A stretch of DNA of 64,000 nt from Bog-877 sp049518775 (GTDB lineage Bacteria; Chloroflexota; Dormibacteria; Aeolococcales; Bog-877): NCBI GenBank assembly GCA_049518775.1, contig JBEKRL010000001.1, positions 1 to 64,000 on the forward strand, given 5' to 3'. Below, in pieces: positions 26,406 through 35,249 of this stretch (its first letter is position 1; every line of letters starts with the position of its first letter). A program made the translations under genes and the position numbers. A model generated the notes under the pieces. It saw nothing but the letters and a program-made list of their open reading frames with translations, had not been told where the DNA came from and did not search any database.

Positions 26406-27566
26406 CTAGGCGGGGGCCTGGCCCAGGGCCGCCACCTCTCTCGAGATCAGCTGTCCCGCTCGCTCTACCTCCGCGGCGGTGGTGCTCCGGCCCAGCGTCA
26501 GCCGCAGGTGGGCGGACGCCAACCCCGGGGAAAAGCCCATGGCCAGCAGAACATGGGATGGCGCGATCGAGCCGCTGGTGCAGGCCGAGCCCGCCGAGGC
26601 GCAGAGGCCGGCCCGGTCGAGCCGGAGCAGGAGAAGCTCACCCTCGATTCCGGGAAAGGCGAACGTCACGAAGTTAGGGAGCCGTTGCCCTGGAGGCGCC
26701 CCGGTGGCGAGGGCATCGGGAACCCCGGCCTGGACCAGCTGGCCGAGTCGGGCCGCCAGCCCGCCCAGGCGGGCCATCTCTGAGGTCCGCTCCGCATCCG
26801 CCAGCTCGGCGGCAACGCTAAGGCCGACTATCCCGGGCACGTTCTCGGTGCCCGAGCGTCGGGTCCGCTCCTGACCGCCCCCGGTGATGATCGGGTCGAG
26901 CTCAACCCCGTGGCGGACATAGAGGGCCCCCACCCCCTTGGGCCCGCAGACCTTGTGGGCTGAGATGGTGAGCATGTCCACCCCCAGCTCACTGACATCG
27001 ACCGACAGCTTGCCCAGGGCCTGGGTGGCGTCGGTGTGGAAGACGGCCTGGGAGCGCTCATGGACCAGAGCCGCCAGCTCCTGCACTGGCTCGACGGTAC
27101 CCACCTCATTGTTGGCCAGCATCACCGAGACCAGGACGGTGTCGGGTCGGAGCGCGGCCGCGAGGTCCTGGCACCGCACCCGCCCGGAGCGGTCGACGGG
27201 AAGAACCGTGAGCTCGCAGCCGAACTGCTCGAGGTCCCGCGCGGTCTCCAGGACCGCCTCGTGCTCGACCGCGGACACGATCAGGTGGCTTCCCTTCCGG
27301 CTCGCCCGGCGACTCACGCCCCGCAGAGCCAGGTTGTCGGCTTCGCTGCCGCCACCGGTGAAGACGATCTCCCGAGGACGGGCGTGGAGCACCCCGGCGA
27401 GCCGATCTCGAGCGGTGTCCACGAGCGCCCTCGCTGCCCGACCGACGCTGTGAACGCTGGACGGGTTGCCGAAGCTCTGGACCAGCGCCGGAGCCATCGC
27501 CTCCAGCACCTCGGCTCGGATCGGCGTGGTGGCGGCGTGGTCGAGGTAGATGGGCGCCGAGAGCAG
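26406..27566 (-). CDS. NifS/IscS-type cysteine desulfurase
   Basis: This class I PLP-dependent desulfurase has IYLDHAATTP at its N-terminus, GGGSEADNLAL, the PLP lysine in TISAHKVCGPKG and the mobile active loop with SAGSACTSGS. It is distinct from SufS and probably supplies sulfur for tRNA thiolation or other pathways. The conserved N-terminus lies upstream of the first standard start: the GTG at 27509 would delete IYLDHAATTP. No ATG, GTG or TTG exists in frame between that segment and an upstream stop. A CTG at 27564-27566 is the best candidate and sets the end given here. Confidence 0.85.
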   Translation of the reverse strand: MLSAPIYLDHAATTPIRAEVLEAMAPALVQSFGNPSSVHSVGRAARALVDTARDRLAGVLHARPREIVFTGGGSEADNLALRGVSRRASRKGSHLIVSAVEHEAVLETARDLEQFGCELTVLPVDRSGRVRCQDLAAALRPDTVLVSVMLANNEVGTVEPVQELAALVHERSQAVFHTDATQALGKLSVDVSELGVDMLTISAHKVCGPKGVGALYVRHGVELDPIITGGGQERTRRSGTENVPGIVGLSVAAELADAERTSEMARLGGLAARLGQLVQAGVPDALATGAPPGQRLPNFVTFAFPGIEGELLLLRLDRAGLCASAGSACTSGSIAPSHVLLAMGFSPGLASAHLRLTLGRSTTAAEVERAGQLISREVAALGQAPA

Positions 27567-27582
27567 CCCGAAGCCAGGGGCG

Positions 27583-27927
27583 TCAGCCGTCCGCTCTCTC
27601 CTGGAGCAGGTCGGTGATCAGGCCGGAGTGGCGGCTCAGCGCTCGGTGAAGCTCCAGCAACTCGTCGTTGGAGATGGGGTCCCCCCGAGGGGCGGCACCG
27701 GCAACCAGCTCAGGTTGCTCACCGTCCCTCTCGGCCTCCACCACGTCGCTGTTGGCCAACTCCAGCGCCACCAGGAAGGCCAGCTCGCAGTTGCGACAGG
27801 TCACCTCGACTGTGTACTTGGGGCCCTCGTGGTCGAGCTGCCTCAGCTTGCAGTCGGCCAAGGAGCGGCGACACATGGGGCAGCGGAAGGCTCCGGCTCT
27901 CTCTCTCAGGAACGCCAAGATGTCCAT
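27583..27927 (-). CDS. small zinc-ribbon protein (114 aa)
   Basis: The protein starts MDILAFLRERAGAF and carries two CxxC knuckles, CPMC and CRNC, spaced about 25 residues apart, which should bind one zinc. The C-terminal half is acidic and helical. I do not recognise a named family. AGGAAGAG precedes the ATG at 27927. The stop is 17 nt before the putative CTG start of the desulfurase gene, so the two are probably co-transcribed. Confidence 0.75.
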   Translation of the reverse strand: MDILAFLRERAGAFRCPMCRRSLADCKLRQLDHEGPKYTVEVTCRNCELAFLVALELANSDVVEAERDGEQPELVAGAAPRGDPISNDELLELHRALSRHSGLITDLLQERADG

Positions 27928-27990
27928 CTCTTCCTCCACCCGAGTATACCCAGCCCGGAGGAGATCACCTGGTCCCCCCAAGGTGCAGGG

Positions 27991-29037
27991 TCAGACCTGG
28001 AGCCGCTCCAGGACCGCCGTGGTGAATTCCCCGGTGCGGGCCTGCCCGCCCAGGTCGGCGGTACGCACCCCGTCGAAGACCGCCTTCATGGTCGCCGCCC
28101 TGACCGCCCCGCCGCACCGGGCAAGGGGGGCGTCGCCGGAGTGCTCCAGCAGCGCCGCTGCGGCCAGGATCATGGCCATGGGGTTGGCGATGTCGCGCCC
28201 CTCCAGCGCCGGGGCTGTTCCGTGGGGGGCCTCGGCCATGACCACCTGGGGATGGACGGCATCCTCGAAACCGATGAGGAGCGACTCGCTTCCGGCCAGG
28301 GTCCCGAAGAGGGCCAGCACCAGGTCGGAGAGGATGTCGCCATCGCGGTTGAGGGCCGGTATCACCAGGGCGTCGTCACGGGTCAGCATCAGGGCGAAGG
28401 TGGCGTCGATCAGGTGGGGCTCGTAGGCGACCGACGGGTGGCGCAGAGCAGCCGCGTCCATCTCCTCCTTGAGCATCCCCTCGTAGACTCGGGAGACGGT
28501 GAACTTGGGGCCTCCGAAGACGGTGGCCCCGGTGCGTGCGGCATCGTTGAAGGCGTACTCGACCACCCGTAGGCAGTGCTCCCGGCCGATCTTGGTGGTG
28601 CGGTAGGCCAGCTCGTCAGGACCCCGACCGACCCGCCACTCCAGCGCCCCGTAGGCGTCGTCGACCGCCATCCGGACCACCGTGATCGGAGCATGCACGC
28701 CCCCCAGGGGAGCAACCCCAGGGATGCGCCGCCCGGTGCGGACGATGACATCCCCGCCCAACTCGGCCCGGAGGATGGCGTTGGCGCTGCTGACCTCGTC
28801 CAGCCCCTCAGGGGTCACGGTGGCCGCCTTGAGCCCGAGGCCGCTCGCCCGCATCAGGCGGGCCGCCCGGTGGACAACCTCGTTGCCGCTGGCGCGTCGG
28901 GCCGCCAGGCTGAGATCGACATGCTCAAAGGTGAGGTGTGCGGCCAGCGCGGGCACCTCCAGGATTCTCAGCGCCTCGATGAGCAACTCTTCGCCGGTCT
29001 GGTCGCCGTGCAGGACGGTGACGGTGCGCTTGGACAC
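27991..29037 (-). CDS. isocitrate/isopropylmalate dehydrogenase family protein (348 aa)
   Basis: This belongs to the decarboxylating beta-hydroxyacid dehydrogenase family. It has GDQTGEELL at the N-terminus, TKIGREHCLRVVEYAFNDA, the metal-binding NRDGDILSDL and the nucleotide loop EAPHGTAPALEGRDIANP. NAD- or NADP-dependent oxidation of isocitrate, 3-isopropylmalate or a related substrate is expected. The N-terminal LHGDQTGEEL differs from the usual GDGIGPE, and no leu or TCA genes are adjacent, so the substrate is not assignable. GTG start, 5 nt before it is the stop of the LmbE gene. Confidence 0.85.
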   Translation of the reverse strand: MSKRTVTVLHGDQTGEELLIEALRILEVPALAAHLTFEHVDLSLAARRASGNEVVHRAARLMRASGLGLKAATVTPEGLDEVSSANAILRAELGGDVIVRTGRRIPGVAPLGGVHAPITVVRMAVDDAYGALEWRVGRGPDELAYRTTKIGREHCLRVVEYAFNDAARTGATVFGGPKFTVSRVYEGMLKEEMDAAALRHPSVAYEPHLIDATFALMLTRDDALVIPALNRDGDILSDLVLALFGTLAGSESLLIGFEDAVHPQVVMAEAPHGTAPALEGRDIANPMAMILAAAALLEHSGDAPLARCGGAVRAATMKAVFDGVRTADLGGQARTGEFTTAVLERLQV

Positions 29038-29041
29038 CAGC

Positions 29042-29755
29042 CTATTGGCTGCTCAGCCGGCGGAAGGACTCCGCGTAGGCGATCCCTTGCGCCTCACCCG
29101 CCTGGGCCATTCGCGTGAGGACCCGAGGACGCGGGTCCTGGCCGGCAGGATGCTGGCTGCGGTGGCACGCCAGGGCCTCAAACTTCCGCTCCAGCGTGGT
29201 GGCGACGTCCACGAAGTAGTCGGGGGAGTCGGTGCCGGAGACCAGCACCTCGCGCACCGAGTGGGGCTCCAGGCCCTCAGCCAGCAGCTCCCGGAAGGCG
29301 AGGGGGTTCCGGGCATAGGGGTAGATCGCCTCGATCGCGGCCCGGCCGGCGGCGAGGTGGTCAGGGTGGTTGCCGTAGAGGCTGGCGTAGTTGCGCACCG
29401 CGTTCTGGCAGATGACCCGGTCGGGCCGGTAGCGGCGGATCAGCCGGACCAGCTCGCGGCGGAGCTCGTCGCTGGCCCGGAGCCCGCCGTCGGGGTGTCC
29501 CAGGAAGACGACATCCTTCACTCCCAGGATATCGGCCGCCTGCCGTTGCTCCTCCTGGCGGATCGCGGGCAGCCTGGAGGTGTCGATGTCGGGGTCGGCG
29601 GCACCAGCGGCTCCGTCGGTGCAGATCACGTAGTCGACCTCGACGCCGCGGTCCACCCAGAGTGCGACCGTGCCGGCGGCTCCGAACTCAGCGTCGTCGG
29701 GATGGGCCACTATGACGAGGGCGCGCTCAAAGTCAGCCATCTGGTCGAAAGCCAT
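29042..29755 (-). CDS. PIG-L/LmbE family deacetylase (237 aa)
   Basis: The zinc motif AHPDDAEFG near the N-terminus and the later HPDHLAAG identify a LmbE-fold N-acetylglucosaminyl deacetylase. Relatives include MshB and BshB, which deacetylate GlcNAc-inositol or GlcNAc-malate in mycothiol and bacillithiol synthesis, and enzymes acting on other glycoconjugates. An MshA-like glycosyltransferase is encoded 16 kb away, so a role in a low-molecular-weight thiol is possible but unproven. It is followed directly by the dehydrogenase gene on the same strand. Confidence 0.85.
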   Translation of the reverse strand: MAFDQMADFERALVIVAHPDDAEFGAAGTVALWVDRGVEVDYVICTDGAAGAADPDIDTSRLPAIRQEEQRQAADILGVKDVVFLGHPDGGLRASDELRRELVRLIRRYRPDRVICQNAVRNYASLYGNHPDHLAAGRAAIEAIYPYARNPLAFRELLAEGLEPHSVREVLVSGTDSPDYFVDVATTLERKFEALACHRSQHPAGQDPRPRVLTRMAQAGEAQGIAYAESFRRLSSQ

Positions 29756-29821
29756 TCCGAGCCCAGGATATCCGGCCGGCCCACCTGCCCGGCCGGCCGC
29801 AAGCCACGGCCTGCTCGGCCC

Positions 29822-31138
29822 TCAGTGGAAGAGCCAGGGCAGCTTGAGCCTCAGCCCGCCTTCCTTGAGCGCATCGATCACGTCGTCAGCGAGCACCCGG
29901 CCCATGGGCCTGCCCTCAGGGTCGACGACGACCACCGATGAGGCTCTGGCCTCGGTGAGGCTGGTGACCACCTCGTCGAGGAACGCCTCTGGGTGGATGG
30001 TCACCGGGCGCGAGTCCGGCACCAGTTCGCTGAGTGCCGTGCTGTCGTCGGCGACCAGCAGGTCAAACAGGGGGAGGTCGGCGACCAGCCGCCCGTTCTC
30101 GTCGACCACCGCCACGGAATCGATGTCGGCACTGTGGGCTCTCTGGGCAGCCAGCTCGCGGCGGACATCGGCCACGGTGGCCGTCAGGGCGGCCTTGGCC
30201 AACGCGGTGGTCATGAACCCGCCCACCATGGTCTCCGGATACCCGAGCAGGTCGGTGAGCTGGCGCGCGACCTCGGGCGCCACGTGGGCCAGTATGGCGT
30301 CGGCCTCGGCGCGCTCCATGTCTCGGAGGGCGTCGACGGCCTCGTCCGGTTCCATGGCCGAGATGAGCTCGGCGGCCCGCCTGGGGGGGGCGTCGCGGAG
30401 GATGTCCTCGATCCGCTCCGCCTCCATTTCCTCGAGCGCGTCCGCGACCGCCCCGGGGTCCAGGGCCGTCGTCAACTCATCGCGGGCCGGCTGATCAAGC
30501 TCCTCGAGCAGGTCGGCGAGCTCGCCGGCGTGGAGCCGCCGCAGGCCCTCGTGGGGGACATGCAACCGCAGTTGTGAACCGGGGTCGCCGAACGGGTGGA
30601 CCGCCGACCAGTCGACGAGCCGGCGGCGCCCGACCGCGGCGCCCGGTCCCCGTCGCGCCCACCAGGGGCTCGGTCCGCCGGTCACGGCCACCAGTCGAAG
30701 GCGACCGAGAACCGGCGCCAGGAAGAGGTCCTCGGCTCGGAGCACCTTGACCCCGTCCACATCCACCAGCTGCCGCCGGAGGACATCCCGGACCAGGCGA
30801 AGTTCGCCCTCGCGGCGCTCGAAGCCGGCGGCGGCCGGATCGAGCTTGCGGACCACCACTCCCCTGCCGTCGAGGCGCAGGATGTTGGCCACGGGCTGGA
30901 ACACCTGTCGGTCCCCCTGCTGCAGCACTATCCCCGTGACCAGCGGGTACGGCTCGCTGCCGGTCCAGCGCACCACCACGTCCACCAGCTGGCCGACTCC
31001 TCGGCCCTCCTCGTCGGCCGGCGAGAGATTCCGGAGCTTGGCCAGCGAGACCAGCGACGTCTGGACCGAGCGGTTGGTGAGCAGGCGCCGCACCCGCCTT
31101 CGAGGGCGGCGGGTAGGTGAGCCGGGAGAGGAGGACAT
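29822..31138 (-). CDS. soluble MgtE N-domain/CBS protein (438 aa), likely magnesium sensor
   Basis: The N-terminal 180 residues look like two PRC-barrel-type beta units. Residues about 205-310 form the helical MgtE_N superhelix, with repeated LEEM/ISAMEPDEAVDALRDME helices. The C-terminal 120 residues are a CBS pair (ADIDSVAVVDENGRLV and ARASSVVVVDPEGRPMG). No membrane segment follows, unlike true MgtE. In MgtE these cytoplasmic domains bind Mg2+ and gate the channel. The gene is divergent from an Nramp-related transporter, so it may sense Mg2+ and modulate that transporter. Confidence 0.85.
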   Translation of the reverse strand: MSSSPGSPTRRPRRRVRRLLTNRSVQTSLVSLAKLRNLSPADEEGRGVGQLVDVVVRWTGSEPYPLVTGIVLQQGDRQVFQPVANILRLDGRGVVVRKLDPAAAGFERREGELRLVRDVLRRQLVDVDGVKVLRAEDLFLAPVLGRLRLVAVTGGPSPWWARRGPGAAVGRRRLVDWSAVHPFGDPGSQLRLHVPHEGLRRLHAGELADLLEELDQPARDELTTALDPGAVADALEEMEAERIEDILRDAPPRRAAELISAMEPDEAVDALRDMERAEADAILAHVAPEVARQLTDLLGYPETMVGGFMTTALAKAALTATVADVRRELAAQRAHSADIDSVAVVDENGRLVADLPLFDLLVADDSTALSELVPDSRPVTIHPEAFLDEVVTSLTEARASSVVVVDPEGRPMGRVLADDVIDALKEGGLRLKLPWLFH

Positions 31139-31256
31139 GGCTAGCCGGAGGCGAGGCGCCGCGGAGGGTGGGCCAGGGGACCTCGGGACAACTTCACCCT
31201 GGTAGCATAAGCTCGCGCTGCGGCGCGGTTCCCGATGCTGGCCCGGACCATTTCAT

Positions 31257-31391
31257 AGGCGGTCTGGGGAGGTGTCGACCACCCGGGCATGGAGGTGCGC
31301 ATGGACGGTTCAAGTAGACCGCCTGGCCCGCCATCTGTCGCGCACGCCGTGAGCCTCTAGGCAAACCTGCGGCGGCCTCCCCGGCGTGCGC
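31257..31391 (+). promoter_or_regulatory. candidate structured 5' leader of the Nramp-related transporter gene
   Basis: Two long perfect inverted repeats lie between the MgtE-like gene and the transporter. The first pairs AGGCGGTCT (31257-31265) with AGACCGCCT (31316-31324), enclosing 50 nt, and can be extended by a T-G wobble. The second pairs GCGCACGCCG (31340-31349) with CGGCGTGCGC (31382-31391), enclosing 32 nt that can form a smaller GCCT/AGGC hairpin. The second stem ends 28 nt before the AGGAGG Shine-Dalgarno. The layout resembles a riboswitch or attenuator. I could not match it to the M-box or yybP-ykoY consensus by eye. Confidence 0.45.
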
Positions 31392-31432
31392 TGGCACGTC
31401 GAGCACACGTAACCACGCCAGGAGGTCAGTAG

Positions 31433-33067
31433 ATGTCAGAGGAGGAAGGCCCGCTCGCGCCACCGCGCCCAGCGGTCTTCGATCCAGCCCCCGAGGATGC
31501 GATTCGCGGCGCCCTCGGCACCGTCCCGGCGTGGGAAGCCGGTCGCCCGCGTTCGTGGTCTCGCCGGCTCCTGACGCTGGCCGCCATCATGGGGCCCGGT
31601 CTGATCGTGATGGTGGGCGACAACGACGCCGGAGGGGTCGCCACCTACGCCCAGGCGGGGCAGGATTACGGGACGACTCTGCTCTGGGTGCTGGTGCTGC
31701 TGGTCCCCACGCTCATCGTCGCCCAGGAGATGGTGGTGCGGCTGGGAGCCGTGACCGGCGTGGGCCACGCGCGCCTCATCAGGGAGCGGTTCGGGCGCTT
31801 CTGGGCGGCCTTCTCGGTGGGCGACCTCGTCCTGCTCAACTTCCTGACCCTGGTGACCGAGTTCATCGGAGTGGACCTCGGCCTGCGCTACTTCGGGATC
31901 ACCCCGCTGGCCTCCGTCCCGGTCGTGGCGATCGGACTTCTGGCCATGGTCGCGACTGGAAGCTTCCAGCGCTGGGAGCGCTTCATGTTCGTCTTCATCA
32001 TCACCAGCCTCCTGATGTTCCCCCTGGCCGCGCTCTCGCACCCCACCGCGGTCCCGGTGCTCACCGGCCTGACCCACCCCGGCGTGAAGGGCGGTTTCGA
32101 CTCCACCGCAGTGCTGTTCGTGATCGCCGTGGTGGGCACCACCATCGCCCCCTGGCAGCTCTTCTTCCAGCAGTCGAACGTGATCGACAAGCGGATCACG
32201 ACCAGGTGGCTCAAGTACGAGCTCGCCGACACCTCGATCGGGGCGGTGCTCACCGCCGCGGGGGCGGCCGCGCTGATGATCGCCGCCGCCTTCGCCTTCT
32301 CTCACAGCAACCTCGCCGGACATTTCGGGTCGGGGCTGACCGTGGCCGAGGGGCTGAGCCACAAGGCGGGCTCGGCATCGGGGGCCATATTCGCGGTGAT
32401 CCTGGTCAACGCGTCAGTGATCGGCGCCTCGGCGGTGACCCTGGCCACCTCCTACGCCCTCGGCGACATCTTCGGCCTCCGCCATTCGCTGCACCGCAGC
32501 ATCCGGGAGGCCAAAGGTTTCTACCTGAGCTTCGCCGCCATGATCGCTCTGGCGGCGGGCATCGTTCTCATTCCCGGAACCCCGCTCGGCCTCATGACCA
32601 CAGGTGTCCAGGTCCTCGCGGGAGTGCTGCTCCCCTCCGCGATCGTGTTCCTCCTGTTGCTTTGCAACGACGCCGAGGTGCTGGGCCCCTGGGTCAACTC
32701 CATGCGCCAGAACGTGGTCGCGAGCGTGATCGTCTCGGTGCTGGTCCTGCTCTCCCTCATCCTCACCGTCACCACCGTCTTCCCCTCCCTGCCCCTTGGT
32801 CCCTTCACCGGAGGTGTGGTCCTGATCGGTGCCGCCGGCCTGGTCTGGTTCGAGATAGCCTCCCGGAGGCGAAAGGGGACCGACCCCGAGCGCCAGCGCT
32901 CGGTGGGAGGTGATCGCCACCTGTGGCGGATGCCGCCTCTGGCCGACCTCAAGCCACCCGTGTGGTCGCGGGCACAGCGCATCGGCATGTTCGTCCTCCG
33001 CGGCTACCTGGTGGTGGCCGTGCTCGTGCTCGCGGTCAAGATCGCTCAAGTCGCCCTCGCCCGCTAG
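31433..33067 (+). CDS. Nramp-related divalent metal transporter, probably Mg2+ (NRMT-like), 544 aa
   Basis: This polytopic membrane protein has about eleven hydrophobic segments and the Nramp fold signature GPGLIVMVGDNDAGG in TM1. The canonical Nramp DPGN motif reads DAGG here (D65). In TM6, the MPH motif that gives transition-metal selectivity reads APW (A239). Replacement of the TM6 methionine by alanine is the hallmark of Nramp-related magnesium transporters. The gene starts at an ATG 7 nt after AGGAGG. Divergence from an MgtE_N/CBS gene supports magnesium as substrate. The N-terminal 45 residues are cytoplasmic. Confidence 0.88.
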   Translation: MSEEEGPLAPPRPAVFDPAPEDAIRGALGTVPAWEAGRPRSWSRRLLTLAAIMGPGLIVMVGDNDAGGVATYAQAGQDYGTTLLWVLVLLVPTLIVAQEMVVRLGAVTGVGHARLIRERFGRFWAAFSVGDLVLLNFLTLVTEFIGVDLGLRYFGITPLASVPVVAIGLLAMVATGSFQRWERFMFVFIITSLLMFPLAALSHPTAVPVLTGLTHPGVKGGFDSTAVLFVIAVVGTTIAPWQLFFQQSNVIDKRITTRWLKYELADTSIGAVLTAAGAAALMIAAAFAFSHSNLAGHFGSGLTVAEGLSHKAGSASGAIFAVILVNASVIGASAVTLATSYALGDIFGLRHSLHRSIREAKGFYLSFAAMIALAAGIVLIPGTPLGLMTTGVQVLAGVLLPSAIVFLLLLCNDAEVLGPWVNSMRQNVVASVIVSVLVLLSLILTVTTVFPSLPLGPFTGGVVLIGAAGLVWFEIASRRRKGTDPERQRSVGGDRHLWRMPPLADLKPPVWSRAQRIGMFVLRGYLVVAVLVLAVKIAQVALAR

Positions 33068-33276
33068 GCCGTCCCGATCACGGCCCGGTGGCGGTAGCGG
33101 TGCCAGCGCTCGGCCACATCCCAACTCTGCCACCGGGGGTGACGAGGCGAAGGAGACGAGCGGTTCATCCCTGAGGATCGCCCGCCCCGGCCGGGCCGGC
33201 AGGGGCGGAGATCCCTTGGCCGACGGGGCGGGCGTGGCTGAGCTGACCCGGGGGCCAGGATCCTTCGCCCGGTTGG

Positions 33277-34143
33277 TCAGGAAGCTGGCGCGGCCACCAG
33301 GCCAGCCGTGCCGAACCCAGAGATGGCCTTGGCGGCGCAGTCGAGGCCGGCAAGCATCGCCTCCTCCACAGCCGCCTCGTCGGTCCTCTTCAGCTGGGCC
33401 ATCCGCCCCAGCAGGCCCCCAGCCAGGGCGTCCCCGGCCCCGGTCGGGTCCATCACCCGCTCCACCTTGGCGGCCGGGAAGGATCGCTCCCGTGTAGCGG
33501 TTATCAGGGTCGCCCCCGCCTTGCCCTCCTTGAGGACGATAGCCCGAAGCCTGCCCCGGCCGACCAGGGAGCGGGCCGCCTCGGCCGCCGTCCCCTGGGC
33601 CCCGGCCAGTGCGGCCAGCTCGGCCCGGTTGACGAACACGAGGTCTGCGGCGGCCGCCAGCTCCAGGAGCAGTCCCCTTTGGGTGGCGATGAAGTCCCGC
33701 ATGGTATCGAGGGCCACCAACTCCGAACCGGGGAGCAACCCGAGCAGGTCGAGCTGCGCCTGGGGCGGCATCGAGCCCAGGAAGAGGATGCGGCTGCGAA
33801 GCGCGGCTCCTCGTGTCCGCGGCCGCCAACCTTCGTACACCCCCAGGGCCTGTTGCTCCTCGAGGGGAACGGCGGCATCAGCCCCATGAACGGCCCGCCA
33901 GCGGTAGGTTGGGCCGGCGATCCGCTCCACCCCCTCCAGGGCTACCCCGGGCCGGGCCAGAAGCGATGCCAGCTCCTCTCCATCGGCACCGATCGCTGCA
34001 ACCGGGCGGACGGGGCAGTGGCGGCAGGCCGCCAGGGTGAAGTAGAGCGCCGATCCGCCGGGGACGGCGTGCACCGTGCCCGCCGGGGTGGTGAGGTCAT
34101 CGAAGCCGAGGGTGCCACCGGCGGTGATGGCCCAGTCGCTCAC
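33277..34143 (-). CDS. PfkB family carbohydrate kinase (288 aa)
   Basis: This is a ribokinase-fold kinase with the C-terminal signature DPTGAGDALAGGLLG, which holds the catalytic Asp and the anion hole, and the ADLVFVNRAELAALAG segment. It phosphorylates a sugar or nucleoside with ATP; the substrate is unclear, as no sugar transport or sugar-metabolism gene adjoins it. It starts with GTG, 22 nt after the preceding hypothetical gene, and is probably co-transcribed with it. It is convergent with the transporter gene. Confidence 0.87.
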   Translation of the reverse strand: MSDWAITAGGTLGFDDLTTPAGTVHAVPGGSALYFTLAACRHCPVRPVAAIGADGEELASLLARPGVALEGVERIAGPTYRWRAVHGADAAVPLEEQQALGVYEGWRPRTRGAALRSRILFLGSMPPQAQLDLLGLLPGSELVALDTMRDFIATQRGLLLELAAAADLVFVNRAELAALAGAQGTAAEAARSLVGRGRLRAIVLKEGKAGATLITATRERSFPAAKVERVMDPTGAGDALAGGLLGRMAQLKRTDEAAVEEAMLAGLDCAAKAISGFGTAGLVAAPAS

Positions 34144-34165
34144 GGCCGAGCCGTCCCCGCCGGAG

Positions 34166-34555
34166 CTACGGCTGACGAAAGAGCGGGATCACCGGCGCCA
34201 GGCCGCGGTGCCGCTCGTCCTGGGCGGCCCGCATCAGCCGGGCCTGGACCTCGAACAGGATCTCGCCGACATGGTCCGGGTGACGATCCCGGCCCAGCTC
34301 CAGCCGCAGACGGGGATCGACCGAGTTGGTGAGCGCCGCCACCTGCTCCCAGACCCGCCCGGAGATGAACCTGTGGGACTGGAGCCGGCAGCGCTCCACA
34401 TGTTCCAGGAGTTCGTCCGACATCTGGAGCCGCTGGTGCGCGGTGCGGCAGTGCCGGGAGCGGAAGGTGAGCTGGACTCGCGCCGCGGCAATCTGCAGCG
34501 CGGTCAGTTCGTACGGGTTGCGGTAGGCAGCAGCAGCCGACATCGGCGCCATCAT
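34166..34555 (-). CDS. hypothetical protein (129 aa)
   Basis: Protein-like sequence with a conserved look, but I do not recognise it. It has an Ala-rich start, a helical region ALQIAAARVQLTFRSRH, a long helix LEHVERCRLQSHRF, and a C-terminal tail ending VIPLFRQP. It is probably soluble and helical. Several ATG codons occur near the 5' end (34555, 34552, 34543) with no clear Shine-Dalgarno, so the start is uncertain. It is divergent from the NUDIX gene with only 34 nt between, and lies just upstream of the PfkB kinase. Confidence 0.65.
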   Translation of the reverse strand: MMAPMSAAAAYRNPYELTALQIAAARVQLTFRSRHCRTAHQRLQMSDELLEHVERCRLQSHRFISGRVWEQVAALTNSVDPRLRLELGRDRHPDHVGEILFEVQARLMRAAQDERHRGLAPVIPLFRQP

Positions 34556-34589
34556 AGCGGCGGCTCGATTGGCCTATCCTCAGATCCGC

Positions 34590-35168
34590 ATGCTCAACCA
34601 GGAACTGGGACCCGAGGTCCTCATCGGCAGTCAGGAGCGCTTCGCCGGGCGCCTCATCCGTGTCACAGTGGACCGGGTCCGGCTGCACAACGGTGCCGAG
34701 GCTGAGCGCGAGGTGGTGCACCACCCAGGAGGGGTTGGAGTGGTGGCCGTCGCCGAGGACGGCTCGGTGCTGCTGGTGCGGCAATATCGTCATCCGGCCG
34801 GAGAACTCCTGTGGGAGATCCCCGCCGGGGGAAGGGAAACGGGGGAGTCCGCGCTTGAGGCGGCCCGCCGCGAACTCGCCGAAGAGACCGGCTACGCGGC
34901 CGAGTCCTGGCTCGGTCTGGGGGCCACCTTCCTGGCTCCGGGGTACAGCACCGAGCTGCTCTGGTACTTCCGGGCGACCGGCCTGACCCGGGTTGGCAAC
35001 CCCCATCCCGACCCCGACGAGCTGCTGGAGACCCGCTCGTTCACCGGGCAGCAGATTGCCGAACTGGCCAGCCGAGGGGGGCTGCGCGATGCCAAGACGC
35101 TGGCGGGTCTGGCCCTGGCCGGAGCTCTGGGCCTGGCCTCGGGCGGGCCTGGCCCGGGCACGTCATGA
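34590..35168 (+). CDS. NUDIX hydrolase, ADP-ribose pyrophosphatase-like (192 aa)
   Basis: The NUDIX box is complete (GGRETGESALEAARRELAEETGY, GX5EX7REUXEEXGU). It is followed about 16 residues later by the APGYSTE segment typical of ADP-ribose pyrophosphatases. The N-terminal REVVHHPGGVGVVAV and VRQYRHPAGELLWEIPAG match the same subfamily. The enzyme would hydrolyse ADP-ribose or similar nucleotide sugars in the cytoplasm. ATG at 34590 was chosen; a TTG at 34569 would add seven residues. Confidence 0.9.
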   Translation: MLNQELGPEVLIGSQERFAGRLIRVTVDRVRLHNGAEAEREVVHHPGGVGVVAVAEDGSVLLVRQYRHPAGELLWEIPAGGRETGESALEAARRELAEETGYAAESWLGLGATFLAPGYSTELLWYFRATGLTRVGNPHPDPDELLETRSFTGQQIAELASRGGLRDAKTLAGLALAGALGLASGGPGPGTS

Positions 35169-35249
35169 GCTCCGGGCGGCCAGGGCGCCGGGCTTGAGGG
35201 CGCGGCCCTGATCTCCGAGGAGCTGCGGGTCGACACGTCGACGGCGATC

